NCBI RefSeq assembly: GCF_900102185.1
Contig: NZ_LT629690.1
Span: 2,294,001 to 2,358,000, forward strand
Source of the DNA: Terriglobus roseus
Lineage (GTDB): Bacteria; Acidobacteriota; Terriglobia; Terriglobales; Acidobacteriaceae
Length of the DNA stretch: 64,000 nt
Direction of reading: 5' to 3'
Below, one piece after another: positions 17,980-25,895 of this stretch. A program made the translations under genes and the position numbers. The first letter of the stretch is position 1; every line of letters starts with the position of its first letter. The notes beneath the pieces are model-generated. The model worked only from the letters and a program-made list of their open reading frames with translations. It searched no databases and was not told where the DNA came from.

Positions 17980-18816
17980 TTAGCGGCTATTTCCTGCAAC
18001 TTTCATGAACGGTCCTGTCTCGTTTTCCGCGGAGACGTTCGCGTCGTGGTCTGACGAGCAAAAAGGAGGGTACCCACGTTCCCTGGAGAAAATGCAACCG
18101 GATGCAAGACGAAGGTGCTGGCCCACTGTACGTAGAATCCGCATCTTGCTTGTTCCTGCAACACGGCGATGTAAGACCACCGGGAATTCTTCAATGTGAT
18201 AGCCCATATAGGACGCACTCATGAGAATTTCAACGGTCGAAACAAAACCAGTGCTTTGAAATTGTGCTTCGCGTACAAATGCGCCGCGATACGCACGAAA
18301 CATGCTGGTGTAGGTGTAGAGCTTGACTGGCGACACTACACGATAGAGCTGCGAGCACCACCGGCTAAGTCCAAGCCGCCATGCAGGAACTCCGTCAACT
18401 CCACCTTGAGGGTGGTACGGAGAAGCCACAACGACATCCGCCTTACCTTCGATAATGCGCTGGATCATGGGGATGAGATTGTCTGCACGATAGCTGCAAT
18501 CTGCATCGATGGTGCAGACAATCTCGGCATTCCCCACAGTTTGAAAGGCAGTACGGAACGCTTCGCCCAAGCCACGGTTCGTACCGTGAGAGACGATCTG
18601 AAACGCCGCCCCGTCGGGGACCGCCCGTGGAATGAGTTCCACGGTGCGGTCAGTGCTGCCATCGTCCACGAAAAGATAGAAGACGATAAAGCGATCCTGG
18701 AGGCCGCGCTGCAGTTCAGCCAGACGTATTCTGAGAACCTGCAAGCTTTCCTGCTCGTTACAGACAGGAATGACTATCGCAACCCTCGGTAGGGATTGTG
18801 TGCGCGTGCGCCCCAT
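17980..18816 (-). CDS. Glycosyltransferase family 2, dolichol-phosphate mannose synthase type
   Basis: A 278-residue GT-A enzyme. The N-terminus VAIVIPVCNEQESL, the nucleotide site FVDDGSTDRT and the metal-binding DADCSYRADNL are clear. No strong C-terminal membrane helices of the GtrB kind are seen, although hydrophobic stretches occur. It probably transfers a sugar to a lipid carrier or to the growing EPS unit. It lies 33 nt after the UDP-sugar dehydrogenase gene in the same operon. Confidence 0.82.
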   Translation of the reverse strand: MGRTRTQSLPRVAIVIPVCNEQESLQVLRIRLAELQRGLQDRFIVFYLFVDDGSTDRTVELIPRAVPDGAAFQIVSHGTNRGLGEAFRTAFQTVGNAEIVCTIDADCSYRADNLIPMIQRIIEGKADVVVASPYHPQGGVDGVPAWRLGLSRWCSQLYRVVSPVKLYTYTSMFRAYRGAFVREAQFQSTGFVSTVEILMSASYMGYHIEEFPVVLHRRVAGTSKMRILRTVGQHLRLASGCIFSRERGYPPFCSSDHDANVSAENETGPFMKVAGNSR

Positions 18817-18849
18817 GATGTATCTCCCTTTCTTTCTTATCGACGTCGA

Positions 18850-20217
18850 TTAGCAGTGCACAATCTTCGTAGATTCAATGCCGCGGGTTGCATTTCGGCT
18901 ATCCACTACAAGCTGTGCGTTCTTGACGATCGAAGCGTAGTCGTAGTCCGAGTGATCCGTGGCGATGACGACACAGTCAAACTCTGCGATACGATCCAAC
19001 GGTGTGCAGGTCATACCCAGGTCGTAATGACGACCGCGGCCGACGGTGGCGAAGTAAGGATCGTTGTATTCCACGATTGCCTTCTCGTCCTGCAGCATCT
19101 CGATGATTTCGAGCGAGGGTGACTCGCGGAGATCGTCGATGTCCTTCTTGTAAGCCATACCCAGAACCAGAATGCGTGAGCCGTTGATCGACTTACGATG
19201 CGAGTTCAGAGCATTGGCCACAGCCTGCACCACATAGCGCGGCATGCCTTCGTTGATCTCGCCTGCCAGCTCGATGAAGCGGGTGTGGAAGTTCCACTCA
19301 CGCGCCTTCCAGCTCAGGTAGAACGGATCGATCGGAATGCAGTGACCACCGAGGCCAGGGCCCGGATAGAAGGCCTGGAAGCCGAACGGCTTGGTCTTCG
19401 CGGCGTCAATAACTTCCCAGATATCGATTCCCATCTTCTGCGACAGGATCTTGAGTTCATTCACCAGTGCGATGTTGACGCAGCGATAGATGTTCTCAAG
19501 CAGCTTCGTCATTTCCGCAGCCTGTGTGGACGAAACCGACACAGTCTTGGCGAAGATGTTGTTGTAGAGAGCGGATGCCAGGCGTCCCGAATGCGCTCCA
19601 TGGCCACCGATCACCTTGGGGATATCGCGACGAGCGACCGTATTGTTACCTGGGTCTTCACGCTCTGGCGAGAAGGCTACGAAGAAGACGTCGCCATCCG
19701 GATCCATTCCCTCTTCATATGCGCACAGACCTTCCGGGCTGCCGGCATTCAGGATGGGAATGAGCACTTCTTCTGTCGTTCCGGGATAGGTCGTGCTCTC
19801 AAGCACAACGAGCTGTCCACGGCGCAGCCAGGGAGCAATGGACTCCGCGGTGCGTTCGATGAAGGAGAGATCGGGATCGCGATGCTCTGTGAGCGGGGTT
19901 GGTACGCAGACAATAACTGCGTCCTGATCGGAGATCTTCGAGAAATCGGTCGTCGCACGGAATCCCTGCGAACGAGCCATTTCGATCTCAGTTGGGGGAA
20001 TACGGAAGATGTAACTCTTCCCTTCCTCAAGCTGGCTGACTTTAGCCGTATCGATGTCAAATCCCTGGATAGCGACACCCGCTTCCGAGAACAAGAGTGA
20101 GAGAGGCAGACCGACATATCCAAGGCCGATGACGCCAACCTTTGCAGTCTTCGCTTGGAGCTTATCGAGTTGACGCTCCACCTGATGGGCACGTGATGCG
20201 AGAGTTGCGCTGTTCAT
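18850..20217 (-). CDS. Nucleotide-sugar dehydrogenase (WbpA/WecC/TviB-like)
   Basis: A 455-residue UDP-glucose/GDP-mannose dehydrogenase family enzyme that oxidises C6 of a UDP-sugar twice to the uronate. Features: an N-terminal coiled stretch (HQVERQLDKLQ), VIGLGYVGLPLS, VPTPL, the catalytic Cys in GPGLGGHCIPIDP and the C-terminal VLGMAYKKDIDDLRESP. The family form with AFSPERE and LLENIYRCVNIALVNEL is the N-acetylhexosamine group rather than UDP-glucose dehydrogenase. It heads the minus-strand operon. A possible -24/-12 site lies just upstream (20230-20245). Confidence 0.88.
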   Translation of the reverse strand: MNSATLASRAHQVERQLDKLQAKTAKVGVIGLGYVGLPLSLLFSEAGVAIQGFDIDTAKVSQLEEGKSYIFRIPPTEIEMARSQGFRATTDFSKISDQDAVIVCVPTPLTEHRDPDLSFIERTAESIAPWLRRGQLVVLESTTYPGTTEEVLIPILNAGSPEGLCAYEEGMDPDGDVFFVAFSPEREDPGNNTVARRDIPKVIGGHGAHSGRLASALYNNIFAKTVSVSSTQAAEMTKLLENIYRCVNIALVNELKILSQKMGIDIWEVIDAAKTKPFGFQAFYPGPGLGGHCIPIDPFYLSWKAREWNFHTRFIELAGEINEGMPRYVVQAVANALNSHRKSINGSRILVLGMAYKKDIDDLRESPSLEIIEMLQDEKAIVEYNDPYFATVGRGRHYDLGMTCTPLDRIAEFDCVVIATDHSDYDYASIVKNAQLVVDSRNATRGIESTKIVHC

Positions 20218-20229
20218 GCCGGGACATCT

Positions 20230-20245
20230 TGCACGGTGCGTACCA
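20230..20245 (-). promoter_or_regulatory. Possible sigma-54 promoter for the minus-strand operon
   Basis: The minus strand reads TGGTACGCACCGTGCA, with GG and GC 12 bases apart and 10 of 12 consensus positions (TGGCACG-N4-TTGCA) matched. Transcription would start only about 2-3 nt before the annotated ATG, so either the message is leaderless, the start codon is further in, or the match is chance. Confidence 0.35.
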
Positions 20246-20394
20246 AACCCAAAAAGAATGGAAGACCTTATAAATTCGCGCGCAATGTCTGGGCTTTTAT
20301 AACTTCCCCGTATCTATAACAACGGAAAGTAACGTGACGGTGTGCAAACAGTATGCAGAACTTTGCGTCTCTATTTTGCTTTTGGCCCCGAAGG

Positions 20395-20416
20395 CCTGAA
20401 ACCTACCCCTGAAACC
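20395..20416 (+). repeat. Direct repeat upstream of the sigma-54 promoter
   Basis: CCTGAAACC occurs twice, at 20395-20403 and 20408-20416, a 13-nt period, ending 11 nt before the -24 element. It might be a regulator-binding site; nothing in the sequence names the protein. Confidence 0.5.
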
Positions 20417-20427
20417 GCCATTTGTAT

Positions 20428-20443
20428 TGGCATAACAATTGCA
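20428..20443 (+). promoter_or_regulatory. Sigma-54 (-24/-12) promoter of the main EPS operon
   Basis: TGGCATAACAATTGCA matches TGGCACG-N4-TTGCA at 10 of 12 positions, with invariant GG and GC at the required spacing. The predicted start is near 20454, about 34 nt before the ATG at 20488, with GGGGAG in between as ribosome site. A sigma-54 activator is encoded 6 kb away (13498-14964). Confidence 0.75.
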
Positions 20444-20487
20444 CAGTCACAAGCAAACGATTCCTAGATTGGGGAGACGGAACGAAC

Positions 20488-21603
20488 ATGGATACGCGCT
20501 TGAAGATTGGTGTGGTGGGTCTCGGGGCCTGGGGTTGCAACGTCGCACGTTGCCTATATGAGTTGCCTGATTGCGATCTGGTGGTTTGCAGCGACCTGAG
20601 CGAGAACCGCCGTACGATGGCGGAGCGCAACTGGGGTGTGCAAACAGTTGCATCTCTTGACGAAATGATCGCGCAATTCCCGGAAATTACAGCAGTTGCG
20701 ATTGCCGCGCCGGCAATCCTTCACTATCCGTTGGCGAAGAAGGCTCTGCTCGCGGATAAGGACGTCTTCGTCGAGAAGCCGTTCACTCTGAATGTCGCTG
20801 ACGCGGAAGAACTGATGGCACTCGCGGAAGAGCGTGGCAAGGTTCTGATGGTCGGTCACCTTCTGGAATACCACCCTGCCGTGAATAAGATTCGCGACAT
20901 TGTGCAGGCTGGCGAGCTGGGAGATGTCTATTACATCTACACGCAGCGTGTGAACCTGGGCCGCATCCGCGGCGATGAGAACGCGATGTGGAGCTTTGCA
21001 CCCCACGACATCTCCCAGATCCTTTACATTCTGGGTGAAGAGCCGGTGGACGTCAGCGCCCGTGGCCAGTCGTACATTCAGGACGGAATTGAAGACGTGG
21101 TGTTCCTGAGCCTGTTCTTCAAGAACCGCCGCATGGCACACATCCACATCTCCTGGCTTGACCCGCATAAGATGCGCAGCACCACCGTGGTGGGCAGCAA
21201 GAAGATGCTGGTGTTCGACGACGCCGCCGCAACGGAAAAGCTCCGTATTTATGACAGCGGCGCTCAGCAGCAGGCGACCTCCTCGTATGGCGAAGCGATC
21301 CAGGTCCGGTTTGGAGATATCCAGATCCCGCACCTGGCTACCACCGAGCCTCTGAAGCTGGAATTCCAGCATTTCATCCAGTGCGTGAACAAGCGCCTGA
21401 CACCTCGCAGCGATGCGAAGGACGGTCTCCGCGTGGTCCGCATTCTGGAAGCGGCTCAGAAGTCGCTGGAACTCGATGGACTGCCGATTTCGCTGAAGTC
21501 CGGTATGGCACGTAAGCGCATGCCGAAACTCAATCCCATGGATCGTCAGTGGACGCCTCAGATGCCGGTTCCGGGACGGGCTCCTGTGGTGGCAGTTTCC
21601 TAA
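20488..21603 (+). CDS. Gfo/Idh/MocA oxidoreductase (WlbA/WbpB-like)
   Basis: A 371-residue NAD-dependent dehydrogenase with VVGLGAWGCNVAR, EKPFTLN (catalytic Lys of the EKP motif) and VGHLLEYHPAV with the His shared by sugar dehydrogenases. WlbA/WbpB enzymes oxidise C3 of UDP-GlcNAcA so that an aminotransferase can act, and the block NLGRIRGDENAMWSFAPHD fits that group. Partner genes (dehydrogenase, aminotransferase, acetyltransferase, epimerase) are all in this window. ATG 20488 is chosen because GGGGAGACGG precedes it. It is the first gene of the plus-strand operon. Confidence 0.85.
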   Translation: MDTRLKIGVVGLGAWGCNVARCLYELPDCDLVVCSDLSENRRTMAERNWGVQTVASLDEMIAQFPEITAVAIAAPAILHYPLAKKALLADKDVFVEKPFTLNVADAEELMALAEERGKVLMVGHLLEYHPAVNKIRDIVQAGELGDVYYIYTQRVNLGRIRGDENAMWSFAPHDISQILYILGEEPVDVSARGQSYIQDGIEDVVFLSLFFKNRRMAHIHISWLDPHKMRSTTVVGSKKMLVFDDAAATEKLRIYDSGAQQQATSSYGEAIQVRFGDIQIPHLATTEPLKLEFQHFIQCVNKRLTPRSDAKDGLRVVRILEAAQKSLELDGLPISLKSGMARKRMPKLNPMDRQWTPQMPVPGRAPVVAVS

Positions 21604-21616
21604 GGGCGAGACTCAC

Positions 21617-21997
21617 ATGAACGGATACAAGACAGAGTTGTTGGTGATCGGTTCTGTGCTGCTGGCTGCGGCTGGTCAAACACTGATCAAGCTGGGGCTC
21701 ACGGGACATGGGGCTTTCTCCAGAACGTTATTGGAGTGGCCCCTGGCTCTCACCGCCGGTGTTGTCATCGGCCTTTGCGTGTACGGATTGGGAACTGTGA
21801 TGTGGTTCGCCGCAGTGGCACAGCGCAACATCAGTTACCTCTACCCGCTCGCGGGGATCAACTATGTGCTGATGGGTTTCATCGGGCACTTCCTGCTGCA
21901 TGAGGGGATGGGCCCGCTGCGTTGGTGCGGAATTTTCGTAATGACTACCGGCATCGTGCTGTTATCGAAAACCAACACAAAGGAAAGCGAATGCTAA
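21617..21997 (+). CDS. SMR/EamA-like small membrane transporter, subunit 1
   Basis: 126 residues with four membrane helices, starting MNGYKTELLVIGSVLLAAAGQ, with the Gln-containing first helix and YLYPLAGINYVLMGFIG typical of ArnE/ArnF-like small multidrug-resistance proteins. Such pairs flip lipid-linked sugars across the inner membrane. The gene overlaps the next one by 7 nt, so the two products probably form a heterodimer. Confidence 0.78.
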   Translation: MNGYKTELLVIGSVLLAAAGQTLIKLGLTGHGAFSRTLLEWPLALTAGVVIGLCVYGLGTVMWFAAVAQRNISYLYPLAGINYVLMGFIGHFLLHEGMGPLRWCGIFVMTTGIVLLSKTNTKESEC

Positions 21998-22353
21998 TCC
22001 AGACCTCTTCTCTTTCCTTTGCCTGGGGTTCTCTCGCAGTCAGTATCGCGATGGGGTCTTTCGCGCAGATCACGTTAAAGCACACGACCAATCTTCTCTC
22101 GGTCGTTAAAGAGCGATATCGTGCAATCCCCTGGCTGCTTCTGTGGGGTTTCCTGTTCCTGGGCGCCATGGTCTTTTGGATTTTTGCGCTGCGCCGACTG
22201 GATATCTCCATCGCGTATCCGCTGATGAGTTTGGGCTATGTCGTCGTAACAGGATTGGCGGCAATTCTCCTACGGGAACAGGTTACGAAGTGGCGCTGGA
22301 TTGCAGTAGGGCTAATCACATGCGGGGCCGCCATGGTGGCAGGGAGCGTCTAG
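21991..22353 (+). CDS. SMR/EamA-like small membrane transporter, subunit 2
   Basis: 120 residues with four helices and an SMR-type core (SFAQITLKH, FWIFALRRLDISIAYPLMSLGYV). ATG 21991 has AGGAAAG 4 nt upstream and lies inside the end of the previous gene. It resembles its neighbour in length and topology but not closely in sequence, as in ArnE/ArnF. A lipid-linked monosaccharide flippase role is inferred from the setting. Confidence 0.78.
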   Translation: MLIQTSSLSFAWGSLAVSIAMGSFAQITLKHTTNLLSVVKERYRAIPWLLLWGFLFLGAMVFWIFALRRLDISIAYPLMSLGYVVVTGLAAILLREQVTKWRWIAVGLITCGAAMVAGSV

Positions 22354-22355
22354 AT

Positions 22356-23789
22356 ATGCAGAATGCTGAAGTCCGACAGTCACACATTGCTGTTATCGGC
22401 GGCGGTTTTACCGGCATGGTTTGTGCCTTTCGCCTGTTGCGCGCCGGCTACCGCGTCACCATTCTGGAACGCGAGGTTGAGCTCGGCGGATTGAGCGCAA
22501 CCCAGTCCTATGGCTCCTTCAATTGGGACCGCTATTACCACTGCATTCTCACGTCCGATAAGCCGCTCCTTGGACTTATCAAGGATCTCGGTCTCGAAGA
22601 TCAGCTTCGGTGGAATAAGACAGAAGTAGGTCTGTTTGCTCACGGCGAACTTCATCAGATGACCGGACCAACTGACCTGCTTCGCTATCGCCATCTTTCC
22701 CTGTTTTCGAAAGCTCGGCTGGCGATCATGACGTGGTACATCACGCAACTCAAGAACGGACGCAAGCTGGAAGGCATTCCACTGTGCCAGTGGACGCGTC
22801 GCCTTTTCGGCAAGCACGTCTATTCCCAGATCTGGGAACCGCTCCTGCGCTGCAAGCTGGGCGAGATGCGCAAGTACGCTTCCGCCGCATTCCTCTGGGG
22901 GACCATTGTCCGACTTGCGTCCACACGCGAGAAGGGCCCCGGAACACAGGAATGCCTCGGCTATATGCACGGAGGATACGGAACAGTCTTCAAGCGTCTG
23001 CAGCACACTGTCAATTCGCTGCACGGTGAGACAAGCCTTGGCGTCGATATCCGTAGTGTTGGCCCCGGCAGAACCGATGTACCGGGAGAGAGCGTCCTGA
23101 TTCGCGCGCGGCATAAGGACATCTATGTCGACGGCGTCGTACTTACCACTCCCAATCGCGTTGTCGCCTCCATGCTTCAGGTGGACGACCACCTCTACAA
23201 AGAGCGGCTGGGACAGGTGGTGTACATGGGCATCGTATGCACCGTTCTCGTGCTGAAGCGGAAGCTTTCGCAGTACTACGTGACCAATGTCGCGGAAAAG
23301 ATCGGATTTACAGGCGTCATTGAAATGACCAACCTGATCGATCCGGAGCAGGAAACAAACGGACGTCACCTGGTCTATCTGCCGCGATATACATCACCCA
23401 CGGACCCACTCTTCGCAGCAACCGACGACGCGATATGGGAATTCATTCAGCCAGACCTGAAGCGGATCTTCCCTGACCTGCAGGAAGAAGACATTGAAAG
23501 CCGCTACGTCTTCCGCAGCAAGGACGTTCAGCCCGTACCGACCATCGACTATTCGACGATCGCCCCACCGGCACGCACACCCGTTGCCGGAGTGTACTTG
23601 GCAAACACCTCGCAGATCATCAACAACACGCTCAACAACAATGCAATGACCTCCATTGCCGAAGCCACGTGCGACGCACTTATGCGGGACATTCCGGCCA
23701 TGCAACGGGTTGAACATACCGTGGACGTTCCGAAGATGCCTTCGGTGTTAACGGAGACGCAGGAGGTACGTACGGCATGTACAGCATGA
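22356..23789 (+). CDS. FAD-dependent oxidoreductase, amine-oxidase/UGM-like
   Basis: A 477-residue flavoprotein. The N-terminus is HIAVIGGGFTGMVCAFRL with ILEREVELGGLS, the FAD-binding Rossmann motif and its GG doublet. The middle resembles the protoporphyrinogen oxidase/phytoene desaturase/UDP-galactopyranose mutase superfamily (YHCILTSDKPLLGLIKDLGL), and VYLANTSQI NNTLNNN lies near the FAD-binding end. Relatives are frequent in EPS clusters, but their reaction is not established. ATG 22356 follows the previous stop by 2 nt with AGGGAG upstream. It overlaps the next small gene by 13 nt. Confidence 0.75.
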   Translation: MQNAEVRQSHIAVIGGGFTGMVCAFRLLRAGYRVTILEREVELGGLSATQSYGSFNWDRYYHCILTSDKPLLGLIKDLGLEDQLRWNKTEVGLFAHGELHQMTGPTDLLRYRHLSLFSKARLAIMTWYITQLKNGRKLEGIPLCQWTRRLFGKHVYSQIWEPLLRCKLGEMRKYASAAFLWGTIVRLASTREKGPGTQECLGYMHGGYGTVFKRLQHTVNSLHGETSLGVDIRSVGPGRTDVPGESVLIRARHKDIYVDGVVLTTPNRVVASMLQVDDHLYKERLGQVVYMGIVCTVLVLKRKLSQYYVTNVAEKIGFTGVIEMTNLIDPEQETNGRHLVYLPRYTSPTDPLFAATDDAIWEFIQPDLKRIFPDLQEEDIESRYVFRSKDVQPVPTIDYSTIAPPARTPVAGVYLANTSQIINNTLNNNAMTSIAEATCDALMRDIPAMQRVEHTVDVPKMPSVLTETQEVRTACTA

Positions 23790-23977
23790 CGTTGCTCTTT
23801 GAAACTTCATTTCGCCTCCTGGATGGATTGCTCAGCCGCAGCCCGGTGCTGTGCCTTTTCCTCCTCTCAGGCGGCCTGATCCTGGGTTCCATGATCCTGG
23901 ATCGAAAGAATCGTGTCGGTGTTTCCACCCCAAAAACACCCATTTCGAACCATAGTGTGGGGGACGGTCGAGCATGA
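23777..23977 (+). CDS. Small single-helix membrane protein, translationally coupled
   Basis: 66 codons. AGGAGG lies 10 nt before ATG 23777, the start overlaps the end of the oxidoreductase gene and the TGA overlaps the next ATG (ATGA), as expected of a real operon member. One hydrophobic stretch (SPVLCLFLLSGGLILGSMIL) is followed by a basic loop (DRKNR). No family is recognised. A second start at ATG 23786 is possible. It may be an inner-membrane accessory of the flavoprotein or the deacetylase next to it. Confidence 0.6.
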   Translation: MYSMTLLFETSFRLLDGLLSRSPVLCLFLLSGGLILGSMILDRKNRVGVSTPKTPISNHSVGDGRA

Positions 23978-24747
23978 ACACCACTGACCAGCCGGAAGAT
24001 GCTCCGGTATACGCGTTTTGCTATCACGAGATCCACGATGTGACCGTGAACGACGTATATTGCATTACGCCTGATCTCTTCCTGCAGCATCTGTGGACCA
24101 TGCGCGATGCCATAAACGGCACGCTTCAATCACTCGTCATCACCTTTGATGACGGGCACGATTCCAATCTTCAATTCGCGGCTCCTCTGCTGGAATCCGC
24201 TGGGCTCCGAGGTCATTTTTTTCTTCCCAGTACCTGGATCGGCCATCGCAATGGATTCATGAGTTGGGAGGATGTTCGTGATCTCGCATCCAGAGGACAC
24301 GGCATCGGGTCGCACAGTGCCACACACGCTTTTCTTACTTCCTGCAGCGCCACTGGAATGTACGAAGAGTTAGCGGGATCACGCCAGACCCTCGAGGATC
24401 GACTGGGCATGCCCGTGACCACCATTTCAATGCCAGGTGGTCGATGGAATGAAGAAGTGCTGCGCGCATGCGCACTGGCCGGATACGAAACCGTGTATAC
24501 CTCAGAGCCCGGTTATTTCCGCCCTGCAATCACGATGGACACGTTGCACATGCCTGCTGTAGTCGGCCGTTTTGCCATACAGCGCCGGACAAGCCTGCGA
24601 GCAATCAACGGCTACGCCAGCGGCGACTGGGGGACCGTGCGCAGGATCCACTCCATGTATCAGGCACGCAATAGTGTGAAGCGTTTACTTGGCGACCAGG
24701 CGTATCAGAAGCTTTGGTCTCACTTGTTCCGAGCGACACCGAATTAG
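23974..24747 (+). CDS. Polysaccharide deacetylase, NodB domain (CE4-like)
   Basis: A 257-residue metal-dependent deacetylase. Motif 1 is LVITFDDGHDSN with the Asp pair and motif 2 is GSHSATHAFL with the metal-binding His residues. It lacks a signal peptide, so it would act in the cytoplasm, perhaps on a lipid-linked or nucleotide sugar, unless its lipid substrate is reached at the membrane. It starts by ATGA overlap with the small membrane protein gene. Confidence 0.85.
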   Translation: MNTTDQPEDAPVYAFCYHEIHDVTVNDVYCITPDLFLQHLWTMRDAINGTLQSLVITFDDGHDSNLQFAAPLLESAGLRGHFFLPSTWIGHRNGFMSWEDVRDLASRGHGIGSHSATHAFLTSCSATGMYEELAGSRQTLEDRLGMPVTTISMPGGRWNEEVLRACALAGYETVYTSEPGYFRPAITMDTLHMPAVVGRFAIQRRTSLRAINGYASGDWGTVRRIHSMYQARNSVKRLLGDQAYQKLWSHLFRATPN

Positions 24748-24755
24748 GGGGCAGT

Positions 24756-25895
24756 ATGCGAGTACTACAGCTTGTGTCCAGCTCGGGTTTCTACGGTGCG
24801 GAACGAATGATCAATCTGTTGGCCAGCTCGCTGAATCAAGCGGGGGAACAGGTCTATCTCGGCTTGTTCAATGCAGACTCAGCATCCTGTGCGCAGGTCG
24901 TTCGAGAGGCTGATCAGAATTCAATTCCGGTTTGGAATCTCCGTTGCCGCGGCCGCTGGGACTGGCGCGCAGTTCATGATCTCGCCAACTTCCTGAAGGT
25001 CAATCGCATTGATGTTCTGCATACGCACGGTTACAAAGCCAACATCTATGGCTTCCTCGCTGCACGACTTGCCGGATGCGCGATTGTTGCGACATGCCAT
25101 AACTGGACGAAGCGAACGAATGCGCTGCAAAAATATGCAGCGCTAGACCAGATATTTCTGCGCTGGTTCGACACTGTGATCGCAGTCTCCCAGGGCATCA
25201 TTACTGAACTGCGTCACAACAAAGTGCGCCGTATTCGCATGATTGCCAACGGCATCGATGTAGCAAAGTACCAGGCCGCAAGCAATCACTCCAGACAAGA
25301 TCAGCCTGTTGTGATCGGATGCCTCTCGCGTCTCTCCAAGGAAAAGGGCGTCGACGTCCTACTCTGGGCATTACCTCGGATCCTGGACCGATACCCTAAC
25401 CTGCACTGCTGTGTCGCCGGAGAAGGGCCAGAGCGCGAAAGCCTGGAAGCATTGGCCGCGAAACTAGGCGTAGCCAACGCATTTCACATGCCCGGCTTTT
25501 GCGATGACACGGCGGACTTCTTGAAGCTTTGCACCATCGTCGTCCAGCCATCGCGCATGGAAGCCATGCCTCTGGCCATTCTTGAAGCAATGGCTGCGGG
25601 TAAGGCGATCGTCGCTTCCGCAGTAGGCGAAATCCCTCGTCTGCTCGAAGACGGACATGCAGGACTCCTCGTGCCTCCTGACAGCCCGGAGAAGCTCGCA
25701 GATGCAGTACTTACCCTGTTGAAGGATGAAGCTCTGCGTCAGAGCGTGGAGCGCAGAGCAGCACAAAAAGCCGCAGCACAGTTCGATGTTGCGACGATGA
25801 CGGCCGAGTATCAGAAGGTCTATCGCACGGTGGCCTCCACCCGCCAGCCTCAACGACATCTGGCGCACGCCGACCGTATGGATATGCAGGCATGA
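24756..25895 (+). CDS. Glycosyltransferase family 4
   Basis: A 379-residue GT-B enzyme. The N-terminal acceptor domain starts MRVLQLVSSSGFYGAERM with the Gly-rich loop. The donor domain contains IGCLSRLSKEKGVDVLLWAL and the EX7E-like signature around PSRMEAMPLAILEAMAAG. ATG 24756 has a TAGGGGG ribosome site. Donor sugar unknown. The next gene overlaps by ATGA. Confidence 0.88.
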   Translation: MRVLQLVSSSGFYGAERMINLLASSLNQAGEQVYLGLFNADSASCAQVVREADQNSIPVWNLRCRGRWDWRAVHDLANFLKVNRIDVLHTHGYKANIYGFLAARLAGCAIVATCHNWTKRTNALQKYAALDQIFLRWFDTVIAVSQGIITELRHNKVRRIRMIANGIDVAKYQAASNHSRQDQPVVIGCLSRLSKEKGVDVLLWALPRILDRYPNLHCCVAGEGPERESLEALAAKLGVANAFHMPGFCDDTADFLKLCTIVVQPSRMEAMPLAILEAMAAGKAIVASAVGEIPRLLEDGHAGLLVPPDSPEKLADAVLTLLKDEALRQSVERRAAQKAAAQFDVATMTAEYQKVYRTVASTRQPQRHLAHADRMDMQA

